The position numbers and the translations under genes are program-made. Shown here piece after piece: positions 55,061-64,000 of a stretch of 64,000 bases of DNA. The notes under the pieces are model-generated. The model saw only the letters and a program-made list of their open reading frames with translations, did no database searches and was not told the DNA's origin. The stretch is from Paraburkholderia ribeironis (lineage in GTDB: Bacteria > Pseudomonadota > Gammaproteobacteria > Burkholderiales > Burkholderiaceae): NCBI RefSeq assembly GCF_900019265.1, contig NZ_CYGX02000025.1:132796-196795 (forward strand), given 5' to 3'. Numbering within the stretch: position 1 is the stretch's first letter; each line of letters starts with the position of its first letter.

Positions 55061-56623
55061 TCACCTGATCGCGATCTCTTCGAAATTGAACGAGCCGTCA
55101 GGCGCCACGTATGCACCCGACAGACGCTTGCTGCGCGCGTACACCACCTTCTCCTTGACGAGGAAGATCCACGGCGCGTCGGCCCAGATGCGCTTTTGCG
55201 CGTCGGTGTAAAGCGCGGCCTTCTGCGTGCGGTCGGTGATTTCGAGCGCCTGCTTCAGATCGTTGTCGACCGCGTCGTTCCTGTAGTACGCCGTATTCAT
55301 CATCTTCGGCGGGAACGAGACGGACGCGAGCAACGGCGTGACGGCCCAGTCGGACTCGCCCGTCGACGACGACCAGCCCGTGTAGTACATCCGCACCGGC
55401 GCGCTCGCCGGGTCCTGCGCGCTTTCCACCCTCGCGACGCGCTGGCCCGCTTCGAGCGCCTCGACCTGCGCCTTGATGCCGACCTGCGCCAGTTGCTGCT
55501 GCACGAACTGGATCACCTTCTGCGCGGTCGAGTAGTTGTACGCGGACCACAGCGTGGTTTCGAAGCCGTTCGGATAGCCCGCTTCCTTCAGCAACGCGCG
55601 CGCCTTCGCCGGGTCGTACGGCCAGGGCCCGAGCTTCGTCGCGTAGTCGACGCCTTGCGGCACCACGCCATCGGCCGGGGTCGCATAACCGGCGAACGCG
55701 ACCTTGGTCAGCGCTTCCTTGTTGACCGCATAGTTCAGCGCTTCACGCACCTTCGGGTTGTCGAACGGCTTCTGGTTCACGTTCAGGCTGATATAGCGCT
55801 GGATGATCGACGGCGAAGCAATCAGATCGACCTTCGGGCTCGACTGCAATTGCGCGGCCTGTTCGAACGGCACCTGGAACGCGAAGTCCGCTTCGCCGGT
55901 GCGCATCAGCGCCGCGCGTGTGTTGTTGTCGACCACCGGCTTCCAGTCGATCGCATCGATCTTCGGGTAGCCCTTTTTCCAGTAGCCGGCGAACTTCTTC
56001 ACCGTCAGGTCGCCGGCCGGGTCCCATTTCACCAGCTCGAACGGGCCCGTGCCAACCGGATGGAACGCGATGTCCTTGCCGTATTTCTTCAGCGCGTCCG
56101 GTGAAATCATCACCGCCGACGGATGCGCGAGCACGTTGACGAATGCGGAGAACGGCGCCTTCAGGGTGATCTTCACCGTATACGGATCGACCACTTCGGT
56201 CTTCTCGATGCGGCTAAACATGTTGTAGCGCTTGAGCTTGTTCGCCGGATCGGTCACGCGGTCGAAGTTCGCCTTGACGGCGGCGGCGTTGAAGTCAGTG
56301 CCGTCCTGGAACTTCACGCCGTGGCGCAGTCTGAACGTGTAGACACGCGCGTCCGGGCTTGCTTCGTAGCTGTCGGCCAGCACGCTGACCAGCTTCATGT
56401 CCTTGTCGAAGCCGAACAGTCCTTGATAGAACGACTTCGCGACGGCTTGCGACAGCGTGTCGTTGGCATCGTACGGATCGAGCGTCGTGAAGGTCGACGC
56501 GACCGCCATCACGGCCGTGGTGTCGGCGTGCGCCGCGTTGCCCGCGAGCATCGCGAACACTACCGCGCCGCCGCTGACCAGCGCGCGCAAACGAAACGGA
56601 GAAGACGGAATCAGCAGGTTCAT
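55061..56623 (-). CDS. gsiB: peptide ABC transporter substrate-binding protein (family 5, GsiB-like)
   Basis: A 520-residue periplasmic binding protein with a signal peptide ending NAAHA (about residue 33). [22 protein letters not shown] and the later [20 protein letters not shown] and [16 protein letters not shown] match SBP_bac_5 proteins such as GsiB/DppA. It should capture short peptides or glutathione. The 12-bp array lies immediately upstream. Confidence 0.92.
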   Translation of the reverse strand: MNLLIPSSPFRLRALVSGGAVVFAMLAGNAAHADTTAVMAVASTFTTLDPYDANDTLSQAVAKSFYQGLFGFDKDMKLVSVLADSYEASPDARVYTFRLRHGVKFQDGTDFNAAAVKANFDRVTDPANKLKRYNMFSRIEKTEVVDPYTVKITLKAPFSAFVNVLAHPSAVMISPDALKKYGKDIAFHPVGTGPFELVKWDPAGDLTVKKFAGYWKKGYPKIDAIDWKPVVDNNTRAALMRTGEADFAFQVPFEQAAQLQSSPKVDLIASPSIIQRYISLNVNQKPFDNPKVREALNYAVNKEALTKVAFAGYATPADGVVPQGVDYATKLGPWPYDPAKARALLKEAGYPNGFETTLWSAYNYSTAQKVIQFVQQQLAQVGIKAQVEALEAGQRVARVESAQDPASAPVRMYYTGWSSSTGESDWAVTPLLASVSFPPKMMNTAYYRNDAVDNDLKQALEITDRTQKAALYTDAQKRIWADAPWIFLVKEKVVYARSKRLSGAYVAPDGSFNFEEIAIR

Positions 56624-56718
56624 GAGGTTGGCTCCAGGCTGCGAGATGAAACGTGTTGAGGTTATGGAAGGAATCGTTTTGCTTGGCTTGTTGCTTCGGG
56701 TCTCTTTTTCTGTTTGGT

Positions 56719-56788
56719 TGCTTCGGGTCCTGCTTCGGGTCTTGCTTCGGGTCTTGCTTCAGGTCTTGCTTCGGGTCCTGCTCCAGCG

Positions 56789-56790
<2 letters not shown>
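56719..56790. repeat. 12-bp tandem repeat between gsiA and gsiB
   Basis: Five units of TGCTTCGGGTC(C/T) with one A change (56719-56778) are followed by a degenerate sixth that runs into the gsiA stop codon. A stray copy lies at about 56691-56703. In another minus-strand frame it would encode DPKQ repeats, but that frame is not a gene. Confidence 0.88.
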
Positions 56791-58747
<1,957 letters not shown>

Positions 58748-58784
58748 GGTGGTTCCTTTGAATTCGGACGCGGCTAACGTGGGC

Positions 58785-59819
58785 TCAGGCGAAACCAGGC
58801 GCAACGGCCTGGCGGTAGATCGCCGTCACTGGCGTCTCGCCGAGCCGCGCGAAACCGCGGTACATGCCTTCGGTATTGAACGGCAGCGTGACGTTGCCAC
58901 GCGCATCGACGGCGATCAGACCGCCGCGTCCGTCGATCTTCGGCAAGCGGTTCATCACGACGTCATGCGCCGCTTCCTGCAACGACACCTGGCGATACGC
59001 CATCTGCGCGGCGACGTCGTAGGCCGCGACCATGCGCATGAACATTTCGCCGGAACCGGTGGTCGAGACCGCGCAGGTCGCGTCGTCGGCGTAACAGCCC
59101 GCACCGATCAACGGCGTGTCGCCGACCCGGCCAACCTGCTTGTTGGTAACGCCGCCGGTCGACGTGGCCGCCGCCAGATGGCCATGCTGATCGAGCGCGA
59201 CCGCACCGACCGTGCCGAATTTGCGGTTCGGATCGATCGGCTCGTGCGGGGTCGGCTCATCGTGATTCGATGCTGATGCCGACGCCGACGCCGACGCGGC
59301 CGCGAGCGCCGCGCCGTCGTGATCGAGCATCGCACGCTGTTGGTGGCGCGCGAGCAGCCATTGACGGTGCCGCGCCTCGGTACCGAAGTAGCCCGGCTCG
59401 ACGAATTCGAGACCTTGCGCGGCCGCAAAAGCCTCCGCGCCTTCGCCGGTGAACAGCACGTGCTCGCTGTGTTCGAGCACGCTGCGCGCGGCCAGGATCG
59501 GATTGCGCACGCGCTTCACGCAGCAGATCGCGCCGGCATCGAGCGTGCGGCCGTCCATGATGGCGGCGTCGAGTTCATGGGTGCCGGCCGCCGTATAGAC
59601 CGCGCCGCGTCCCGCATTGAAAAGCGGGCAGTCTTCGAGCAGACGCACGGCCTCGCTGACGGCGTCGAGCGCGCTGCCGCCGTCGGCGAGCACGCGCTGG
59701 CCGGCGCTCAGCACCGCGTGCAACGCCGCGTGGTATTCGGTCTCGGCGCTGGCCGACATCGACGCGCGCAGGATCGTCCCTGCCCCGCCGTGAATCGCTA
59801 TGACTGCGTTGGAGTTCAT
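58785..59819 (-). CDS. iaaA: isoaspartyl peptidase/L-asparaginase
   Basis: A 344-residue N-terminal-nucleophile hydrolase. HGGAGTI at the start, [28 protein letters not shown] segment (key residues [16 protein letters not shown]) and the catalytic Thr203 in [12 protein letters not shown] are present; autocleavage before Thr203 is expected. The loop ahead of it contains an Ala-Ser repeat ([10 protein letters not shown]). It cleaves isoaspartyl dipeptides and asparagine. It overlaps rpiR by 4 bases. Confidence 0.93.
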   Translation of the reverse strand: MNSNAVIAIHGGAGTILRASMSASAETEYHAALHAVLSAGQRVLADGGSALDAVSEAVRLLEDCPLFNAGRGAVYTAAGTHELDAAIMDGRTLDAGAICCVKRVRNPILAARSVLEHSEHVLFTGEGAEAFAAAQGLEFVEPGYFGTEARHRQWLLARHQQRAMLDHDGAALAAASASASASASNHDEPTPHEPIDPNRKFGTVGAVALDQHGHLAAATSTGGVTNKQVGRVGDTPLIGAGCYADDATCAVSTTGSGEMFMRMVAAYDVAAQMAYRQVSLQEAAHDVVMNRLPKIDGRGGLIAVDARGNVTLPFNTEGMYRGFARLGETPVTAIYRQAVAPGFA

Positions 59820-60817
59820 CGTTTGGTTCTGGTAGATCTGGTGGTTCCGGTAGATCCGGTAGTGCGGGGAGTTCGTGCAGGTCGGCTAGCGGTGCGCGCG
59901 GCTTCGCCCGCTGCGTCGGCCGAACCGGCCTGCGGATCGATGAGCCAGGGCAGCACGAATTCGCTGACCTCGGCGGCCGCCTTCACCGAGCGTTTGGCGC
60001 GATACGCGACCGCATCGCACAGCGCTTCGATCACCGCGAGCACGGCCGAATCGGCATTCGCCGCGAGCCGCCGGTCGGCGCGGATATACAGCGAGAGGTC
60101 CGCGAATTGCGCCAGCGGCGAACGCGCACTGTCGGTCAGCGCCAGCACGCGAGCGCCCCGGCTGGCCGCGCGGCGCGCGAGTTCGATCGTGTCTTCGACA
60201 TAACGCGGGAACGCGATACCAATCACCAGGTCGCCCTGGTTCGACGCGAACAGACGGCGCGCCGCGTGCGACGGTCCGCCGATCAGCGCGAGCGACTGCA
60301 CGTTGTCGTGATACGGCATCAGTCCGTGCTCCATCAGGCCCGCGAGAAACGCGCTGGCCCCATAGCCGAGCACGAACACGCGGCGCGCGGCGATGATCGC
60401 CTCGACGGCGGCATCGGCGGCGGCACGGTCGATCGCCGTGCGCGTCGCGTGCAGATTGTTGGTGGCCTGCTCCAGCGATGCGTCGACCAGACCGTCGCCG
60501 GCCGCGCGGGACTCCTGCGCATCACGCAGCCGCTCGACTGGCGCCAGCGTCGCCTCGAAGCCACGCACGAGCGCCTCGCGAAACTGCGGATAGCCGTCGA
60601 AACCGAGCGCGCGGGCAAAGCGATTGGCCGTCGCCACCGATGCGCCGACCACGCTCGCCAGTTCGTCGATGCGCATGGTCGCGGCGCGAAACAGATTGGC
60701 CAGTACATAGTCGCCCATGCGCCGATGGATCGGCGTGAGGGTCGGCATGGCCGTGGCGATGCGCGCGGCGATGGCCTGCTCGGCGGGACTCGATGCAGCG
60801 GACGGGTGATGGATCAT
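59816..60817 (-). CDS. RpiR family transcriptional regulator
   Basis: A 333-residue regulator: N-terminal helix-turn-helix (ATMRIDELASVVGASVATANR, key residues near 50-70) and C-terminal SIS sugar-phosphate domain (VFVLGYGASAFLAGLMEHGL). First gene of the peptide operon, so it probably controls it. The last ~25 residues are a Thr/Ser/Arg/Gly low-complexity tail, whose DNA carries two 18-bp copies (core GGTTC(T/C)GGTAGATC(T/C)GG near 59823-59860). Confidence 0.87.
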   Translation of the reverse strand: MIHHPSAASSPAEQAIAARIATAMPTLTPIHRRMGDYVLANLFRAATMRIDELASVVGASVATANRFARALGFDGYPQFREALVRGFEATLAPVERLRDAQESRAAGDGLVDASLEQATNNLHATRTAIDRAAADAAVEAIIAARRVFVLGYGASAFLAGLMEHGLMPYHDNVQSLALIGGPSHAARRLFASNQGDLVIGIAFPRYVEDTIELARRAASRGARVLALTDSARSPLAQFADLSLYIRADRRLAANADSAVLAVIEALCDAVAYRAKRSVKAAAEVSEFVLPWLIDPQAGSADAAGEAARTASRPARTPRTTGSTGTTRSTRTKR

Positions 60818-60998
60818 GCAAGCGGGTTGGCGCGGTGGCTGAAGTCGAAATGCATGAAAGTATATTTACATGGAAATTCACCAGAAAAAAATTCATTTTC
60901 ATTTTCGAGGGTTTTCACCGATGAACTGCGGACTGAAAAGGCGTGGAAGACAGCTCATGCACGCCGGCAGCGGGCGCGATGAAAATCCGTTGTCACTT

Positions 60999-62252
60999 TC
61001 AGCAAGCGGCGGCGCCTGGCTCGGGAATGCGCGCGAGCCGTGCCGCCGGCGACATCACGATGATCAGCGCCTGCGCGAGAAAAGCCCCGGCCGCGACGAC
61101 GAGGCAGGCGTCGATGCTCCAGCGCGCACTGATCCCCGCGCCGAGCAGCGCACCCACGGGACGCGCGCCATAGGTGGCGGTGCTGATGAGCGCCGAGACG
61201 CGGCCCATCATGCGTTCGGGAGTGATCGCCTGGCGCAGCGTGGTCGAACCGACCACCCACAGAATCGGTCCGGCGCCGAGCAGGAAGAAGCTCGTGATCG
61301 CGAGCCAGAACGACGGCGCGACGAGCGTCGCCCCCATTGCGAACGACGCGAGCAGTCCGCACGACGGCCCGATGACCAGCATGCGGCCGAATGCGAGCCG
61401 TCGCGCGATGGCGGGCGCGGCCAGCGCACCGCACACCATGCCGACGCCATACGCGCCGAGCGTCATACCCACCGCCGACGCGCTCAACCCCAACCGATGC
61501 ACTGCATACGGCACATACACCGCTTGCAGGATGAAAAAGCCGAGGTTGAAGAACACTGCGGTCGCGAGCATCGGTCGCAGCAGTGCATCGTGCAGCACGA
61601 AGCGCGTACCGTCGCGCAACTCCAGCATGAAGTGGCGCGCCGGTGCGGCGCTGCGCGGCGGTTCGCGCAGTCCCGCCAGCAACACGACGGCCAGCGCCGA
61701 CAGGATGGCCGCGCCACCATAGGCCCAGCCCGGGCCGATCCAGCCGACCAGCAGGCCACCGAGCGCCGGCCCAGCCGAATACGCGACGCTGCGCGCAAGC
61801 TCGAGCCGGCCGTTCGCACTGGCATGGGCTTCGCGCGGCACGATCGACGGCACCAGCGAAGGCGCCGCAACGTTGTAGGCCACTGTGCCGGTCGCGGCAA
61901 TCAGGCCGAGCGCGGCGAGCAACGGCAGGCTCAACGCATGCGTCGTCACGAGCAGCAGCACGCACAGCATCGCGCAGGCGCGCACGCCTTCGGCGAGCGC
62001 CATCAGCGTGCGGCGCGAGCGGCGGTCTGCCCACACGCCGAGCGGTATCGACAGCAACAGGAACGGCAGCGTCTGGGCGGTTTGCAGCAGACCCGTGCCG
62101 CGTGCGTCGGCGCCGAGCGCGAACACCGCGACGAGCGGCGCGGCGGCGAGGCTGATCTGCTCGGCGGATTGCGCAAGCAGATTCGACCACGCGAGCCGCT
62201 GGAATGCGGCTGGCAAACGGCGCGCGGATGACGAGGAAGACGTAGCGTGCAT
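60999..62252 (-). CDS. MFS transporter, DHA3/EntS-like
   Basis: A 417-residue 12-helix transporter. LPLGVWADRRSRR-type loop motif (SIPLGVWADRRSRRTLMALA) and LELARSVAYSAGPALGGLL fit the DHA3 group (drug or siderophore exporters such as EntS). ATG 62252 has AGGAG ahead; the frame begins 15 codons earlier. Lone gene, divergent from rsuA. Substrate unknown. Confidence 0.88.
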   Translation of the reverse strand: MHATSSSSSARRLPAAFQRLAWSNLLAQSAEQISLAAAPLVAVFALGADARGTGLLQTAQTLPFLLLSIPLGVWADRRSRRTLMALAEGVRACAMLCVLLLVTTHALSLPLLAALGLIAATGTVAYNVAAPSLVPSIVPREAHASANGRLELARSVAYSAGPALGGLLVGWIGPGWAYGGAAILSALAVVLLAGLREPPRSAAPARHFMLELRDGTRFVLHDALLRPMLATAVFFNLGFFILQAVYVPYAVHRLGLSASAVGMTLGAYGVGMVCGALAAPAIARRLAFGRMLVIGPSCGLLASFAMGATLVAPSFWLAITSFFLLGAGPILWVVGSTTLRQAITPERMMGRVSALISTATYGARPVGALLGAGISARWSIDACLVVAAGAFLAQALIIVMSPAARLARIPEPGAAAC

Positions 62253-62346
62253 CGATGAACTCCTGGGGCTGGGCTTGGGCAGACCATCGTGTTCCATCCG
62301 CCGCCGCAGGGCGCTCCACTTCTTGCGGTGTTATTCTTCGCTCGCC

Positions 62347-63057
62347 ATGAATCTCGAAAGCATTCTCTTCACTCAAGGTTTCGGCTCGCGCCGTCAATGC
62401 CGCGCGCTGATTGCCGACGCTCGCGTGAGCATCGGCGGCGTCGTCTGCACCGACGCGCACGCCGATTTCCCGACCCATGACGACGCCTTGCGCTTCAGCG
62501 TGGACGGCGTCGTGTGGCCGTATCGCGAGCACGCGTATCTGCTGCTGAACAAGCCCGCCGGCTATGAATGCTCGCGCGACCCGCAACATCATCTGAGCGT
62601 ATTCAGCCTGTTGCCGCCGCAGTTCGCCGAGCGCGGCGTGCAATGCGTAGGCCGCCTCGATCAGGACACGACCGGCCTGCTGCTGCTCTCCGACGACGGC
62701 GAGTTCGTCCACCTGTTCACATCGCCGAAACGCAAGGTGCCGAAGACGTACGTCGCGACCACCCGTCATCCGCTCGACGACGCGCAACTGAGCGCATTGC
62801 ACGACGGCGTGTTGCTGCACGGCGAGACCAGGCCGATCGCCGCCGTCGACGCTCAGGCTCGCGACGCGCACACGTTGGCGCTCACGGTCATGGAAGGCAA
62901 ATATCACCAGGTCAAACGGATGATCGCGGCCGCCGGCAACCGATGCGAAGCACTGCATCGCGAGCGGATCGGCGGGCTCGCGTTGCCCGCCACACTGCTT
63001 CCCGGCGCATGGCAGTGGCTCGACGCCGCCGACCTCGGTTCTTTACGGAGCGGGTAA
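62347..63057 (+). CDS. rsuA: 16S rRNA pseudouridine(516) synthase
   Basis: A 236-residue enzyme isomerising U516 in 16S rRNA. An N-terminal S4 RNA-binding domain (LFTQGFGSRRQCRALIADARVS), then LLLNKPAGYECSRD and the catalytic Asp in CVGRLDQDTTGLLLLSDDGE, then GKYHQVKRMIAAAGN. Length and order match RsuA. ATG 62347 gives the usual MNLESIL start; the frame extends upstream without support. Confidence 0.93.
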   Translation: MNLESILFTQGFGSRRQCRALIADARVSIGGVVCTDAHADFPTHDDALRFSVDGVVWPYREHAYLLLNKPAGYECSRDPQHHLSVFSLLPPQFAERGVQCVGRLDQDTTGLLLLSDDGEFVHLFTSPKRKVPKTYVATTRHPLDDAQLSALHDGVLLHGETRPIAAVDAQARDAHTLALTVMEGKYHQVKRMIAAAGNRCEALHRERIGGLALPATLLPGAWQWLDAADLGSLRSG

Positions 63058-63248
63058 ACCGGTAGTGCGCCGGTCGCGCGCCGGTAGCGCCGCCCTCAAG
63101 GTCTTGATGCGGCTGGAAAAGCCTGCGGGGCCTGCGGCTGGCTGACGCGGCGCGAGCGCCGGCACGCTGCGTCGGCGCCTGTTCTTCCCTTACAGACCGC
63201 TCTATACTCGTTGAACAAACGACTACAAGGGTTTCTAGGAGGGGCGCC

Positions 63249-63437
63249 ATGCCTATCGCCGATACCATCGCGATCTCGCAGGTGATGATTGCTTTCACAT
63301 GTCTCGGACTACTACTGATCGGCGCACTGCTGGTCGTTATGCGGCTGCGGCATAAATATCATCCGAACCTGATCGGCGCTTTGATTGGCGGGATGCTGTG
63401 TTTCCTGCTGCTGGAAATGCTGCCGACGCTGACCTGA
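63249..63437 (+). CDS. small inner-membrane protein, 62 residues
   Basis: AGGAGG lies 8 bases before ATG 63249. Two hydrophobic segments are predicted at residues ~9-31 (AISQVMIAFTCLGLLLIGALLV) and ~43-60 (IGALIGGMLCFLLLEML), joined by a basic loop RLRHKYHPN. A TATACT box at 63203-63208 is a candidate -10. I do not recognise the family. Confidence 0.7.
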   Translation: MPIADTIAISQVMIAFTCLGLLLIGALLVVMRLRHKYHPNLIGALIGGMLCFLLLEMLPTLT

Positions 63438-63526
63438 GCCAGCAAGCGCGCGCGAAGACAACAAGTTAACAACGGTCAAGGCGCCGCGCGCTGGAATGCT
63501 TGCCCGGCGATGCCGGGAGTGGCGGT

Positions 63527-63565
63527 TTTTTTGTTCTGCTTTTTTGTTCTGCTTTTTTGTTCTGC
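63527..63565. repeat. 13-bp tandem repeat TTTTTTGTTCTGC x3
   Basis: Three perfect copies lie after the small membrane protein gene. Just before them CCCGGC-GAT-GCCGGG (63503-63517) forms a hairpin, and the first T-run follows it 8 bases later, so part of this may act as a terminator. Confidence 0.88.
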
Positions 63566-63643
63566 TTCGGGCTTGCGGTTTTGGGCGCCTGCAGGAACGC
63601 CTGTCGAGCCGCTTCACTGCCCCGCCTTCACGCCTTCACACCT

Positions 63644-64000
63644 TCAACCTTTCCGCAAAAAATCCTCGACGCGCGGATAGCGCAAACGCACGCGCAATTC
63701 CTCCTTGAGACGCCGGTTCACGAGCCGTCTCGATTCGCGCATGAACGACAGCAGGTTCGGATCGATCCGCTCCTCGGCTTGCGCACGCGTAATGCGCGGC
63801 GCGTGCGCCATGCCGAACGCGTCGGCCACCGCGTCGAAGTATTCGCCCATTTTCAGCGACGAGTCGTCGGATGCATGAATCACCCGCGCCGGCTTGCCGT
63901 GCGTCGCGAGGCGCACGAGGATCGCGGCGAGGTCGTCGGCATGAATGTGATTGGTGTAGACGTCGTCGGCGTCGATCAGCGCCGGCGTGCCCCGTTCGAG
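63644..64000 (-). CDS. NAD(P)-dependent epimerase/SDR family protein (partial, 5' end outside window)
   Basis: The frame is open from the window edge (64000) to a stop at 63644, 118 residues. ADDVYTNHIHADDLAAILVR is the C-terminal half of an extended SDR/epimerase (the HADD segment of YeeZ- and GalE-like proteins), followed by VIHASDDSSLKMGEYFD and VADAFGMAHAPRITRAQA, and a helical end with LRYPRVEDFLRKG. The N-terminal Rossmann part and the true start lie outside the window. Substrate unknown. Confidence 0.82.
   Translation of the reverse strand, partial: LERGTPALIDADDVYTNHIHADDLAAILVRLATHGKPARVIHASDDSSLKMGEYFDAVADAFGMAHAPRITRAQAEERIDPNLLSFMRESRRLVNRRLKEELRVRLRYPRVEDFLRKG

Noticed and set aside
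53921..56104. 727-codon plus-strand frame across the gsi genes
   Set aside because: It spans several real minus-strand genes and has shadow composition (Arg/His/Asp-rich).

Overview
The window looks like primary-chromosome DNA of a Burkholderiaceae species, most likely Paraburkholderia. The evidence is high GC, strong GC3 codon bias, the block spoT-rpoZ-gmk-yicC divergent from rph-rdgB-hemW, a 13-kDa-class OmpC-type Burkholderia porin, and secreted AroQ and RibBA variants typical of Betaproteobacteria. Nearly all of it is housekeeping DNA. I see no insertion sequence, intact prophage or CRISPR array. Genus assignment is inference.

Layout. 1-3 kb: the N-terminal part of a minus-strand ketosynthase-like gene, then a plus-strand GDT1-type cation exporter behind a manganese (yybP-ykoY) riboswitch, and a DUF4136 lipoprotein. 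3-7.4 kb: pepN, fbp and tRNA-Thr(CGT). 7.4-9.7 kb: a gene-poor, partly decayed stretch with a uvrA-like remnant, a frameshifted small membrane ORF and two small genes. 9.7-15.3 kb: secreted chorismate mutase, a DnaQ/GIY-YIG nuclease fusion, a cold-shock gene, a candidate small RNA facing a major porin, and greB. 15.4-23.7 kb: two tRNA-Arg(ACG), DUF2591, spoT-rpoZ-gmk-yicC, rph-rdgB-hemW, tRNA-Ser(TGA). 23.7-27 kb: RidA, a small conserved-looking gene, a Bcr/CflA exporter and an EVE-like protein. 27-32.6 kb: hemL followed by ribD-ribE-ribBA-ribH-nusB. 32.7-43.8 kb: PLP aminotransferase, lytic transglycosylase, ubiD, LysE exporter, a threo-3-hydroxyaspartate/threonine dehydratase-like enzyme, small secreted proteins, YggT, tRNA-Gly(CCC), trmB. 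43.9-51.1 kb: uppP, DUF1439 lipoprotein, a repeat-rich tract with a YkgJ-type protein, hemN, tRNA-Leu(CAA), an amino-acid permease and a secreted hydrolase. 51.2-60.8 kb: a compact minus-strand operon rpiR-iaaA-gsiABCD-dmpA-dppA for peptide import and hydrolysis. 60.9-64 kb: MFS exporter, rsuA, a small membrane protein, and the 3' end of an SDR/epimerase gene cut by the window edge.

How the genes fit together. Riboflavin synthesis (ribD, ribE, ribBA, ribH) is co-oriented with nusB. Tetrapyrrole synthesis is represented by hemL and hemN, with the related radical-SAM chaperone hemW. The stringent-response and transcription genes spoT, rpoZ and greB lie close together with gmk. The most striking unexplained signals are (i) an 86-nt minus-strand transcript at 12881-12966 made of three hairpins ending in a perfect U9 terminator, (ii) the riboswitch with an 8-bp repeat array just upstream of its promoter, and (iii) an unusual density of independent short tandem repeats (8, 12, 13, 18, 24 and 25 bp units) in intergenic DNA and protein tails.
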